DNA of 64,000 nucleotides from DATNPX01 sp036702975 (GTDB lineage: Bacteria > Cyanobacteriota > Vampirovibrionia > Obscuribacterales > Obscuribacteraceae), in assembly GCA_036702975.1 (NCBI GenBank), contig DATNPX010000026.1:124001-188000 (forward strand), written 5' to 3'. The notes beneath the pieces are model-generated. The model did not search any database. It worked only from the letters and a program-made list of their open reading frames with translations, and had not been told where the DNA came from. Shown in pieces: positions 35,177-43,416 of the stretch (positions are counted from its first letter, which is position 1; each line of letters begins with the position of its first letter). The position numbers were made by a program, and so were the translations under genes.

Positions 35177-35518
35177 ATGAGCCTGAGCACATCGATTGAC
35201 ATCGAAGAGAAAACAGAACAAAAGCAAGACAAAGTCGTGCGATGCAAAAATTGCAACCATACGATCACGCGCGCAGCATTTGCAATAGAACCTCACGAAC
35301 ATACGTTCCGCAATCCAGCCGGTTATTCGTTTCACCTACTGTGCTACAGTGATGCGCCTGGTGCTGGAGAAACTGGTCAACCAACTACGGAAGCCACATG
35401 GTTTCCAGGATACGCATGGAGTTTTGCGTTTTGCCAAGAATGTCTGAATCACTTGGGATGGTGGTTTAACGGCTCGGATCGCTTCGCTGGATTGATTGCA
35501 ACTAGAGTGAAGAGATAG
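35177..35518 (+). CDS. Single-domain cereblon-like CULT protein
   Basis: A 113-residue CULT-domain protein. Zinc ligands Cys23/Cys26 and Cys86/Cys89 frame the fold; the tri-Trp pocket is Trp75 (TWFPGY), Trp81 and Trp95 (HLGWWF), spaced 6 and 14 residues apart as in human cereblon (380/386/400) and Magnetospirillum MsCI4 (79/85/99). Phe97 matches human Phe402. Residues FRNPAGYSFHLLCY and FAGLI are also typical. The eukaryotic domain binds thalidomide and C-terminal cyclic imide degrons; the bacterial role is unknown. The short N-terminal tail (1-20) is polar. The 3' end overlaps the convergent gene at 35449-35850 by 70 bases. Confidence 0.92.
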   Translation: MSLSTSIDIEEKTEQKQDKVVRCKNCNHTITRAAFAIEPHEHTFRNPAGYSFHLLCYSDAPGAGETGQPTTEATWFPGYAWSFAFCQECLNHLGWWFNGSDRFAGLIATRVKR

Positions 35519-35850
35519 AGACGGAAAACTCTGCTGAGTCGCAGCAACGAAACCTCGCGGCGCAATTGTGCAGCATCAGCACAAGGTCCAGCATGGTGAA
35601 TACCAGGATGGCGAGCTGCAAAAGCCTTCACGGTATCGAAAAACCTGTCACCCAACTCTTCTACGACGGATGGCTGTAAACGCGCAATCGTTCGGAGTCG
35701 CTTCAAAAAAAGCGCATTCGCTGCTGCACTGACTTGATCTTCATTCGTTCCCGGTGGGGCGTCTCCGACCTCAAGTAATGCCGATAGGAACAACTCCTGT
35801 TGCCTAGCTAGTTCGGCTCGCTCTTCATTCAATCGCGATTTCATTTTCAC
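35449..35850 (-). CDS. MNIO partner-type protein (DUF2063/SCO6045-like), 133 aa
   Basis: Starts at ATG 35850, overlapping the MNIO stop by four bases (ATGA), so it is translationally coupled. The layout ELARQQELFLSALLE, then FLKRLRTIARLQPSVVEELGDRFF and the basic C-terminal SRVFRLYLF matches small proteins that accompany DUF692 enzymes and bring them their substrate peptide. Assignment is by pattern and context. Its last 70 bases are antisense to the CULT gene. Confidence 0.7.
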   Translation of the reverse strand: MKMKSRLNEERAELARQQELFLSALLEVGDAPPGTNEDQVSAAANALFLKRLRTIARLQPSVVEELGDRFFDTVKAFAARHPGIHHAGPCADAAQLRREVSLLRLSRVFRLYLFTLVAINPAKRSEPLNHHPK

Positions 35851-36677
35851 TTCACTGCCGCCTCTAGTGGTTCATGAACGGTGACAGCCTTTCGAATAGC
35901 ATCCAGCTCTTGATTGAGAACAGCTTCACCGGGAAAGTGATCGTCTCGTTCAAGCATGACCATGGGAGGAGTATGCATCCGGCATAACTTCTGGAGCAAG
36001 TCGTACACTTGCTGCGAAACAGGATGCGCATGGGTGTCGTGATACATGCCACCTTTCTCAATACCACCAGCTACATGAACATAGGCAACGCGGTCAAGTG
36101 GAATGTTGCATAGATAAGCAATCGGGTCGAATTTATGATTGATTGAATTCGCCAGAAGATTCGCCACATCAAGGAGCATCAGTGAATCAGTTTCTTCGAG
36201 AATTCGAGTAATAAACTCAGCCTCGCTCATCTGGCTATTGTGCCACTCACAAAGATTGGCAATATTTTCGAGCACCAGAGGCACCGAGAGATGCCGTTTT
36301 GCAAACTGGATATTCTCGACTAGAACCTTCACCGCACTCTCCGTGCGAGGAACGGGAAGTAGGTGTCCTGACTCCAGCTTAGAACCTCTCACGAATGCGA
36401 TATGTTCGCTAACGAATTGAGATTCAAAAAGCGAGCACAACTTGTTGAGTCTGCGCAATCGCGTCAAATTTGGCAGTTGCGCTCCGCCTAGCGCAAGAGA
36501 TATCCCGTGTGGAATGACAGACACTCCGCGCCTTTTCAAAGCCATAAGAGGCTCTGGTGGTGAATCCACCGAACAGTTCTCGGCAACTACTTCGACAAAC
36601 TCAACGTCTTGCCGCCGCTCAATAGCTAGAGCCAACTCCGGCCGCCAACCAATTCCTAATTTGCAATGTGGGTTCAT
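35847..36677 (-). CDS. DUF692/MNIO multinuclear iron oxidative enzyme
   Basis: A 276-residue TIM-barrel enzyme of the MNIO (DUF692) family, which also includes MbnB, TglH and BufB. Candidate metal ligands stand at family positions: His57 (IPHGISL), Glu91/His92 (SEHIAF), Glu137/Asn138 (LENIANL), Asp170 (LLDVANL), His201 (VHVAGG), Asp214/His216 (DTHAH) and Glu243 (LERDD). Known members oxidise Cys or Asp/Asn side chains of peptides with two or three iron atoms. It sits between the partner gene (overlap) and the Cys-tail membrane protein (60 bases upstream), making that tail the likely substrate (inference). Confidence 0.93.
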   Translation of the reverse strand: MNPHCKLGIGWRPELALAIERRQDVEFVEVVAENCSVDSPPEPLMALKRRGVSVIPHGISLALGGAQLPNLTRLRRLNKLCSLFESQFVSEHIAFVRGSKLESGHLLPVPRTESAVKVLVENIQFAKRHLSVPLVLENIANLCEWHNSQMSEAEFITRILEETDSLMLLDVANLLANSINHKFDPIAYLCNIPLDRVAYVHVAGGIEKGGMYHDTHAHPVSQQVYDLLQKLCRMHTPPMVMLERDDHFPGEAVLNQELDAIRKAVTVHEPLEAAVK

Positions 36678-36737
36678 TTGACTATTTCCTATTTTAAATC
36701 ACTTCAGTTACTTCAATCACAGGCTTCGCACTTCGAA

Positions 36738-37637
36738 TCATCCACCACAGCCGCCGCCACAGCCACCACCGCAGCCTCCACCACCGCAACCACTACCACC
36801 GCAGCCGGATCCGCCACACCCGCTACCACCACATCCACCACCAGCACTACCGGGAGCCAGGGATTTTCTGGCAGTTGCAAATGGACTGAATGCTGCTCCG
36901 GCAGCCGCTCCAAAAAGTCCCCATGCAAGCGTCAAATCTGAATCAGCAAGTACATGAGGGCACGTCAGGCTGTTTGACTGCAATGCAGCATTATCTTTTT
37001 GCAGTTGTTCGATGACCAAATTTCCACGACTGGTCAGGCGTGACTTTGCATTGGCAATTTGGCAGACCACACTTACAAACAAAGTTGTAATCAAAAGTGC
37101 CGTTAGAAATCCAACCGGTCGGCCCTGCAGGCAGCCACCTATCAGCTGAGGCATCCCCACAAACAGCGGCAAACTGAATATGACAAACGCCGAAGTCCAT
37201 GCGGCGTGACGATGTTGTTCATTGGAGGCAAGCAGCTTAATTGCAATCAGCTTTTCCCTGATTGGCAGCAACTTCTGTTCCATAGTTTTGAAAAGCTGCT
37301 TGGTTGAAGTCTCACGTCTACATTCATCCAATAAATCTCGCTCTATGTTAGGTAACAGCACACTCTTGCTTGATTGGTTGGGAACCATGGTCTTGAGGGT
37401 TTCATTGATAGTGAGCATGTTCCTCTGTGAGAGTGACGCCGCAGCAGTTAAAAAGACACGTGCGCTCCCACCGCAGAGATAGGCAATCTCATATGGTTCC
37501 AATCGAGGAATCATTTTTTGCTCGTCGGAAACAGCCAATGCCTGGCGATAGGCAGTCCTGGCACCAAACAACGAAACGATGAAGAACAAACCGTACAGCA
37601 TCAAAAAGGCGGGTCCGTGTATATCAAAGAAATTCAT
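36738..37637 (-). CDS. TIGR04222-like membrane protein with Gly/Cys tail
   Basis: ATG at 37637 is eight bases after AAGGAG (299 residues). Membrane segments are visible near residues 11-27 (LMLYGLFFIVSLF), 170-190 (FVIFSLPLFVGM), 200-220 (LLITTLFVSVVC) and 250-262. The C-terminus is about 34 residues of only Gly, Ser and Cys with seven Cys, in units of GGSGC then GGGC. This layout fits the TIGR04222 domain family (from memory). The Cys run is the probable substrate of the adjacent MNIO enzyme, so the protein may be a membrane-displayed, post-translationally modified metal or redox device. Confidence 0.88.
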   Translation of the reverse strand: MNFFDIHGPAFLMLYGLFFIVSLFGARTAYRQALAVSDEQKMIPRLEPYEIAYLCGGSARVFLTAAASLSQRNMLTINETLKTMVPNQSSKSVLLPNIERDLLDECRRETSTKQLFKTMEQKLLPIREKLIAIKLLASNEQHRHAAWTSAFVIFSLPLFVGMPQLIGGCLQGRPVGFLTALLITTLFVSVVCQIANAKSRLTSRGNLVIEQLQKDNAALQSNSLTCPHVLADSDLTLAWGLFGAAAGAAFSPFATARKSLAPGSAGGGCGGSGCGGSGCGGSGCGGGGCGGGCGGGCGG

Positions 37638-37668
37638 TTGTATCGCTCCTTCAGGCGAGGTGCGACGC

Positions 37669-37708
37669 ACGCTGCAACGGCAATACGCTGCAACGGCAAT
37701 ACGCTGCA
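37669..37708. repeat. 16-base tandem repeat, 2.5 copies
   Basis: ACGCTGCAACGGCAAT occurs at 37669-37684 and 37685-37700, with a partial third copy ACGCTGCA to 37708. It lies in the 5' leader of the Cys-tail membrane gene (30-70 bases before its ATG). Confidence 0.9.
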
Positions 37709-37745
37709 CGTCACCGGTATCTGTGTTGGATTTTCTAAAACTGGT

Positions 37746-37761
37746 GCATCGCAATCGATGC
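37746..37761. promoter_or_regulatory. Short palindrome upstream of the MNIO operon
   Basis: GCATCG-CAAT-CGATGC (37746-37761) is a perfect 6-base inverted repeat with a four-base centre, about 110 bases before the operon start. It could be an operator or a small hairpin. Confidence 0.3.
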
Positions 37762-37767
37762 TTTTAA

Positions 37768-37796
37768 ACAAAAATGCCGCCAAATCTCTGGCGGCA
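37768..37796 (-). terminator. Minus-strand terminator upstream of MNIO operon
   Basis: TGCCGCCA (37775-37782) pairs with TGGCGGCA (37789-37796) around AATCTC; on the minus strand the stem is followed by TTTTTGT. It would end any transcript from 38.4-38.8 kb or an unannotated small RNA before the MNIO operon. Confidence 0.7.
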
Positions 37797-37873
37797 TACA
37801 TCATCGTCTTTTTTTGTTTTCCTCGAGTCCTAACGTCTTTTGGGACTCATAAAGTTGTCTACTCGTCATCATG

Positions 37874-37909
37874 TTTTTCTTTTCCGTTTTCTTTTTCTTT
37901 TCCGTTTTC
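37874..37909. repeat. 18-base pyrimidine tandem duplication
   Basis: TTTTTCTTTTCCGTTTTC is present twice, back to back (37874-37891 and 37892-37909), within a longer T/C-only tract that ends near 37930. Confidence 0.9.
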
Positions 37910-38436
37910 TTCTTCTTTCTTCTTTTCTTGACACAACTATAGATGAGACCCGGTTAACGCGTAGTTAAGGAACCAGTACTAATGAGTCAGCGACTTACTT
38001 CGCCGAAGCTATTGCAGTATTTTGCTCGTCCGTTACAAGGTAAGCAAAATAGAATGGGATGAACTCCTGAGATTTAAACGGCGTCGATCTAGTAGTAAAT
38101 ACACAAACTAGCAAAGACAAAAGAAAAAAACGTTTGGCTCATCTTCAACGCCTCTGGAGTAGCCAAAGCGCTCCTTTTTAGCCCGTTATCGATTTTTTCA
38201 ATCCATTTAGGTCTGCGCATTTCGAGTCACAATTCCGTTAGTGTTGTTAGCCATCCAATACTATTTGCATTTTTCGGCAATGGTTTGCATTCTGTCCAGC
38301 TCGATACGACGATACTACGCCTTTGTCGACAGGAATCTGCACAGGCTCAGAATTGCTTAACTTTCCCAAAACGAACTCCTAACTCCATGCCAGTGAGCAC
38401 AAGCTGCGCGTTAGTTTTCAGGATTTGATTTACTGT

Positions 38437-38766
38437 TCAATAGGGCACCTTAGACCTGACGCCTGTTGAAGGTCCACTCAGCTGCATAGGCTGATTGGCT
38501 GATTTCCCACCGATCAGCCCGTTGTTATTCATTTGCGTGGCTGGCGCACTCGTAGTGGGCAATCCGAGATTAGCGGGTGAATTGCCGACCGATGAATTGA
38601 AATTCGTAATCGGAGTCGGTGAAGTCGGTGCATTGGGTTTGGTCCCATTATTCAGCTGCGCATTAGCAGAGAGGCTGTAACTAAGGAAAAGTGCTACGAG
38701 AGTGGTAGCGACACACAACGGTCTACGCACTGAATAAACCGCGTTTCGCTTTTTCAGATTAAACAT
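38437..38766 (-). CDS. Small secreted Asn/Pro/Thr-rich protein, 109 aa
   Basis: Preceded by AAGGAGG five bases before the ATG, the strongest ribosome binding site in this stretch. A signal peptide is clear (RRPLCVATTLVALFLSYSLSANAQ). The mature 70 residues are low-complexity, rich in Asn, Pro, Ser and Thr, probably unstructured and surface-associated. No family recognised. Confidence 0.8.
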   Translation of the reverse strand: MFNLKKRNAVYSVRRPLCVATTLVALFLSYSLSANAQLNNGTKPNAPTSPTPITNFNSSVGNSPANLGLPTTSAPATQMNNNGLIGGKSANQPMQLSGPSTGVRSKVPY

Positions 38767-39460
38767 TCTTGCCTCCTTAAGGCGCGTCTCGAAAGAAGTT
38801 CGCTCGTTAGAGGCTCTCGACGTGAATCTAAGACGCGATTGTTCCCATGAGCATCTCGAACGCAGCTCAACTGAACGCTTTTGCTTACATCCAAGCCTTA
38901 CTAAAAATTTTCAAGCGCCCGAAAAAAGTGTCACCAGGGCAATATCGACTCTTTGTCTGAGAATGTGCCGCTCGGTCCATCAGCGCCAATCAGCGCCAGC
39001 CGGACAGTTTCAACAGAGCCTTCCTCAACAGTTTGGGAACCAGAATGGTCATTCAAGTCGGTAGTCATGCTCTAAGCTTCATGCGAGTTTGGGCAAAAAT
39101 GGCAAATGGATGGAAAATCGTTGCCGGCTGCATGATCTGACAGCACTTCAATTATACGTTGGGCTCAACCATTTACTCGGGCGAAAAAATCAGAGTCGAT
39201 CGAGCCAGCACCAAAACTTAAGCATCTCTTTCTCATTTCCGATCTAGTACACCCACAAGGCTTTGACAAAATATTTGAGCGAGTCTTGCTGCGAATCCCT
39301 GCTGGGGCTCGTGGTCCAAAGAAGTTCATAGATATGGAACCATTGTGCATCTCCAGCATCGCGAAACATCCTATACCGCGATTGAGTTATCGCACTGAAG
39401 ATTGATTGCGACAAAGGACTCCAGCGCTAGATTGAAAGTGTCCCGGAGGAGAAAGAGATT
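38767..39460. other. Gene-poor stretch
   Basis: Nearly 700 bases without a supported gene. Short frames exist on both strands but lack ribosome binding sites and protein-like composition. A direct duplication of ATCAGCGCCA lies near 38979-38998. The end holds the promoter and GGAGGAG site of the small gene at 39461. Confidence 0.45.
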
Positions 39461-39751
39461 ATGTTAGCCGATAACAAAAACGAATTGAAATCAATGAACA
39501 ACGAAGTCTATCACTTTAAAGTATTTCAATCGCATGAAGACTTTGCACACATGCTAGGGTTCCTGCACGTCGACAGAAACAAAAAGAACATCAGTATCGC
39601 TAACCTTCGCTCTCACGAAGTCGACGAGAACAGCCAGCCAATAAGCTCAAAATCAAACGAAAATCTCAATTCCAGTTTCGAAGGCAAACACATAAACCAC
39701 TACCGAGAGCTCCTCGAACGCCACCTACCACAGTCGAAGTGGCCACTGTAG
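39461..39751 (+). CDS. Small hypothetical protein, 96 aa
   Basis: A GGAGGAG site lies about nine bases before the ATG. The protein is polar, rich in Asn, His, Glu and Lys, with a compact N-terminal part (EVYHFKVFQSHEDFAHMLGFLHVD) and a flexible Ser/Asn middle. No membrane segment or recognised family. Single gene facing the beta-lactamase-fold gene. Confidence 0.6.
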   Translation: MLADNKNELKSMNNEVYHFKVFQSHEDFAHMLGFLHVDRNKKNISIANLRSHEVDENSQPISSKSNENLNSSFEGKHINHYRELLERHLPQSKWPL

Positions 39752-39794
39752 ATACTGCGCAGAAAAATACAAGTTAACGCCACTCAGTCTTAAA

Positions 39795-41099
39795 CTAAAA
39801 TGACTTGTGCCCATCATAAACTGCGTTCGCTACATCTTTGGAAAATTTGCCAAACAACCCCTCAAAAGCGGTGTTTGTCAATTCTATGACTGTTAGTTCT
39901 TTCTCCGGGTCCATGAACCAATGAGAGCCATAGGCACCACCCCATTCCAATGTGCCTTTCGAATAAGGATATTTGTTATTCGTCTCGATCATCACACCGG
40001 AGCCAAATCCAAAGCCCCAGCCGGGGGTTTGCTTTGCTTTGAAATCTCCCACTTGGTTTGTTCTCATTGCGTCAATCCACTGTTCGTTTAACAGCGCAGG
40101 ATTTTTGGTGCGAATCGCCTCAATCAGTTTAAGGTAATCATCGGCGGTGCCAACGAGTCCAGCTCCACCGGATTGGAATGACCGCCTATCGAACACCCGA
40201 GCCGGCGAGTATATAGTCTCACTGTCTTTTGACTTAACCTCTTCAGGTTCGCCCATCCTTTTCGGCTCTGATTTTCCATCACAATATGGTGTAGCAAGTC
40301 TCTTCACATCGGCCACAGTGAACGAAGTATCGTTCATCTGCAGCGGACCGGTAACTGCCTCAGCAACCGCATCAGCTAGACTCTTACCGCTCGCCTTTTC
40401 GATTACACCGCCAAGCACATCGATCGCAAGCGAGTAGTGCCAATCGGTACCTGGTTTGAATAACAACGGGCAAGAAGCGATGCGCTTCAAGTCTTCAGAT
40501 AGACTCAATCCGGGCTGATCGAGACCATCAGATACATTGGCTTTGTGATAAGGTCCGCCATCTGGTTCAGAAAATCTGTAGTTCAATCCGGCGGTATGAG
40601 TTAAGAGTTGCCGAATAGTTATCGTTGGTTGGGTTCCATCTGGTAACTTTGGGGTAAATGCGGGAAGCCACTTTGTGACGGGATCGTCCAAATTTAGCTT
40701 ACCTTGCTGAATCAGATGCAACGCAGTCGCCGACACAGCCGTTTTAGTCATTGAAGCCAACCGAAAAAGAGTGTCGGGTTGAACGGCAATTTTATTTTCT
40801 CTGTCGGCAAACCCGGCCGCCCGCCGATAGACAACCTTACCATCTTTAGCAACGACAACCACGGTACCTACGATGCGGTGGTCCTCTAGAGCGCTGTCAA
40901 TCGCTTTATCCAGATGCTTTCTGACAGCATCTATATCGAATGCCGCGTCTGATCCAGATCCCGATTCAAGTTCGCCCTTCCCTGAACTCTGAGTAACAGC
41001 GGTGGTGTCAGTAGCCCCAACAGACTGCTGTAGGAACACAGTTCCAAATAGCTGGGACAAGAGAACAATTGACACAATCCGAGTATAGATATTCATCAT
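39795..41099 (-). CDS. Secreted beta-lactamase-fold serine hydrolase
   Basis: ATG at 41099 has TAAGG six bases upstream and starts a signal peptide (IVSIVLLSQLFGTVFLQ). The mature domain is of the beta-lactamase/class C/esterase type: SMTK gives Ser116 and Lys119, YSLAID replaces the usual YxN, and a C-terminal GGAYGSHW region stands at the third motif. Length 434 is normal. Family members include D-aminopeptidases, esterases and penicillin-binding-like enzymes; a resistance role is not implied. Confidence 0.9.
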   Translation of the reverse strand: MMNIYTRIVSIVLLSQLFGTVFLQQSVGATDTTAVTQSSGKGELESGSGSDAAFDIDAVRKHLDKAIDSALEDHRIVGTVVVVAKDGKVVYRRAAGFADRENKIAVQPDTLFRLASMTKTAVSATALHLIQQGKLNLDDPVTKWLPAFTPKLPDGTQPTITIRQLLTHTAGLNYRFSEPDGGPYHKANVSDGLDQPGLSLSEDLKRIASCPLLFKPGTDWHYSLAIDVLGGVIEKASGKSLADAVAEAVTGPLQMNDTSFTVADVKRLATPYCDGKSEPKRMGEPEEVKSKDSETIYSPARVFDRRSFQSGGAGLVGTADDYLKLIEAIRTKNPALLNEQWIDAMRTNQVGDFKAKQTPGWGFGFGSGVMIETNNKYPYSKGTLEWGGAYGSHWFMDPEKELTVIELTNTAFEGLFGKFSKDVANAVYDGHKSF

Positions 41100-41265
41100 A
41101 AAAAACCTTACCAGTATTATTTGAGACAACCAGTAGTGAGATTGTTACTGTATTGTCGCATCGCCGCCACAGCAATGAATAATAAACCAATTTGAACCTA
41201 TATCCTTCAGCTTGGCACGGTCTGCTGCATCGAGATTCTCAAAAGTTTTCCGTAAAATCCCACCT

Positions 41266-41520
41266 TTATTGCAGCATTACATCCAATCCACCGGCAGCAT
41301 CCAGCGCATAAAGATCATCACAGCCACCGATATGCTTGCCGTCGATGAAAATCTGAGGAATAGTCTTGCGCCCGCCGGATCGTTCGAGCATCTCATCCAA
41401 CTTCGCCGCATCAGCTTTAACGTTGAATTCTTCGAATTGAGCATTTTTGCGGTTGAGCAGTGCCTTCGCTCGATCGCAATAAGGACAATTGGGACCAGAG
41501 TAAACTGTAATGTGCGCCAT
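41266..41520 (-). CDS. grxC: Glutaredoxin (GrxC type)
   Basis: An 84-residue dithiol glutaredoxin: active site Cys12-Pro-Tyr-Cys15, TIPQIFIDGKHIGGCDDLYAL with the cis-Pro and glutathione-binding loop. It reduces disulfides with glutathione in the cytosol. Single gene. Confidence 0.96.
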   Translation of the reverse strand: MAHITVYSGPNCPYCDRAKALLNRKNAQFEEFNVKADAAKLDEMLERSGGRKTIPQIFIDGKHIGGCDDLYALDAAGGLDVMLQ

Positions 41521-41591
41521 CTATCTATCCTCGCGGGCTGCCGGCAAACATTATCACACGCTGCATTGCAAAGATCAGCTAGCTGACAGTT

Positions 41592-42521
41592 CTAACCTTG
41601 GCTGCTCGGCGGCTTCTGCGAACCGGTAGACTCTTGCAATTTTTTAAGTCGCTCTGTCAATTCGCGGCGCTGATCGCTCGGGCAGTTTTTCAACATCAAC
41701 TTTAGCTTCGCGACTGCTTCTTCATTCCGATTTGCGTATTCGAGCCACTCGGCTTCCGATGCGTCATCATAATAAGCATGACTGCGCACCAACATATCGA
41801 AATAATCCGGATGTTTTCGATTGCTTTCCACGAATCTATTTCCATCCCAATCGAAAACGTTAGGTGAGTCAGCGCAATCGCCAGTGTGCGTGACGATCTG
41901 CGGCCTGCCTTCTTTCCCTAATTGAGCCACCTCAAAGTACCCGCACTCCACTAAGGGACGAACATTCAAAACATTGTGCTCAACGATCACTGGAAAAATT
42001 TCTTGCGCAAGTCCGCCGGCTTGTGCAACTACCAGATAAACTGGAGCCGCCGGAGATTTTGAACTGGCGCCACTCGACCAAAACTGTTTGACGATTACCT
42101 TCGGATCGTAGAGAGGTTGCTGGTAGTACCAAGATAATTGTTTGACGCGCCCGTTAGACATTTTGTGCGCCAGCTTTATCTCGAACTTTTGGTCCGCTCG
42201 ACGAAAGGCTATGAGTTTTACCGTTCCATCCTGATTGATGTTTTCACAGGCCCAGTTGCCATCACAAGAATTCGCCCTCTTCGACTTCCCCCTCGGCACT
42301 AAGACAGAAGCCCACTCGAGCGGACTTGGTTTCTGCGAATTAACAGAGTTGTACAAAATTGGATAGTTCAGCTTCTGCCCAGCAAGAGCTGTTGCAGGGC
42401 TAGTTTCAGCTTTTTCGTCGCCAGCCTGGACTGCCTGCAAATCAGCCGAAACAGCCAAAAAAGCGAAGATGAAACCACAAAAGACAGGATTGAATCCACC
42501 GGCCCGAGAAGGTTTAAACAT
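41592..42521 (-). CDS. Secreted hypothetical protein, 309 aa
   Basis: The frame is open to 42650, but ATG 42521 begins a convincing signal peptide (FNPVFCGFIFAFLAVSADLQAVQAG), so it is chosen; its ribosome binding site (GAGGG, eleven bases off) is weak. The mature protein has a beta-rich core with Trp/Tyr-rich strands, a Cys pair (CDGNWAC) and a charged C-terminal helix (EEAVAKLKLMLKNCPSDQRRELTERLKKLQ). Family not recognised. Confidence 0.7.
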   Translation of the reverse strand: MFKPSRAGGFNPVFCGFIFAFLAVSADLQAVQAGDEKAETSPATALAGQKLNYPILYNSVNSQKPSPLEWASVLVPRGKSKRANSCDGNWACENINQDGTVKLIAFRRADQKFEIKLAHKMSNGRVKQLSWYYQQPLYDPKVIVKQFWSSGASSKSPAAPVYLVVAQAGGLAQEIFPVIVEHNVLNVRPLVECGYFEVAQLGKEGRPQIVTHTGDCADSPNVFDWDGNRFVESNRKHPDYFDMLVRSHAYYDDASEAEWLEYANRNEEAVAKLKLMLKNCPSDQRRELTERLKKLQESTGSQKPPSSQG

Positions 42522-42848
42522 ATAGGCGGACACCCTCACCATAGTTATCAGCGTATGATCCCATGTGAGCCAAGGAACGGATCGCGCTTCAGAAAATTCT
42601 ATACAGTCGGTAAAGACAACAAAAGCAGGTTCCGGAGGAAATACGGTCAATCAAAGCTCCCATTGTTAAGCCGCCATTAAGGTATAAAGGTTTAGCTAAG
42701 GCTGACCTATAGTGGACTTATAACTCTCGACAACAAACAAATGGAAATCAGTACCAAATCAACAAGTAGATTCGAGTCAGGGAACGGTTCATTTTGTTGT
42801 GGGCGAAGCTGAACAAATCAGCGCCACTAATTCGGTGAAAAAAACTCT
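42522..42848. other. Divergent intergenic region
   Basis: A 327-base gap between the secreted protein and the plus-strand thioredoxin gene; it should carry both promoters. No hairpin or gene was identified. Confidence 0.4.
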
Positions 42849-43385
42849 ATGCACGATTCCTCAACCCAAGAGAGCGCCAAGAAGTGTCCGAGCTGCCGTC
42901 AAACGGATTACACGAGTTTCAGTACCTGCCGCTTTTGCCACACCAGATATGATGCTGTGATCAAAGACACTGGTGGCGGATTAGACTACCGAATGCTGGC
43001 ATCGGTATGTGTGTTCTTTTTAGTCGTCGGATGGTCATTCTGCGGGCAAAATTTTATGCACGAGCAGCGACAGAAGAAACTGGCACCGCTTGCAGCAAGC
43101 GTGAAGGCCTCGCATCGACCGCGCGTCATGGAGTTCTACGCACATTGGTGCGGAGCGTGCAACTACTACGAACCAATAATTGCTGCTGCTCAATCAAAAT
43201 ACCAATCACGCATTGACTTTCAGCGCTTTGACGTCGACGACTCCGCATCGCACGAGAAGGCAGCGCTGATAGGAGTTAGCAGCATTCCGCGAACTTGCAT
43301 CTTCGACAGAAACGGTAACATTGTCTTCGACCGTGCCGGAGTGGTTAGCGAAAATCAACTCTCCGAAATTCTGAGCAAGCTGTAG
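42849..43385 (+). CDS. Membrane-anchored thioredoxin with N-terminal zinc ribbon
   Basis: Residues 13-30 have two CxxC knuckles (Cys13/16 and Cys27/30), then one membrane helix (about 48-68, ASVCVFFLVVGWSF), then a thioredoxin domain with active site Cys101-Gly-Ala-Cys104 (FYAHWCGACNYY) and cis-Pro in SIPRTCIFD. A cytosolic zinc ribbon and a periplasmic thioredoxin domain are implied. It could serve disulfide exchange or cytochrome/cofactor assembly. Confidence 0.9.
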   Translation: MHDSSTQESAKKCPSCRQTDYTSFSTCRFCHTRYDAVIKDTGGGLDYRMLASVCVFFLVVGWSFCGQNFMHEQRQKKLAPLAASVKASHRPRVMEFYAHWCGACNYYEPIIAAAQSKYQSRIDFQRFDVDDSASHEKAALIGVSSIPRTCIFDRNGNIVFDRAGVVSENQLSEILSKL

Positions 43386-43416
43386 AATCAGCGCCTGTGA
43401 TGTGTTAGCGCACGTC

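Larger units (their letters stand above)
37638..38436. other. Long gene-poor stretch upstream of the MNIO operon
   Basis: About 800 bases with no credible gene. It holds the MNIO operon promoter region, a 16-base tandem repeat, two hairpins and an 18-base pyrimidine duplication (separate entries). From 37940 to 38436 I see only AT-rich intergenic sequence. Confidence 0.5.

Noticed and set aside
37669..37909. A possible CRISPR array
   Set aside because: Units are only 16-18 bases, directly adjacent, and without unique spacers.
37790..37931. A Lys-rich small protein on the minus strand
   Set aside because: The frame arises from the pyrimidine duplication and has no ribosome binding site.
38822..39064. 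An 80-codon plus-strand frame
   Set aside because: No ribosome binding site, low-quality composition and no domain.
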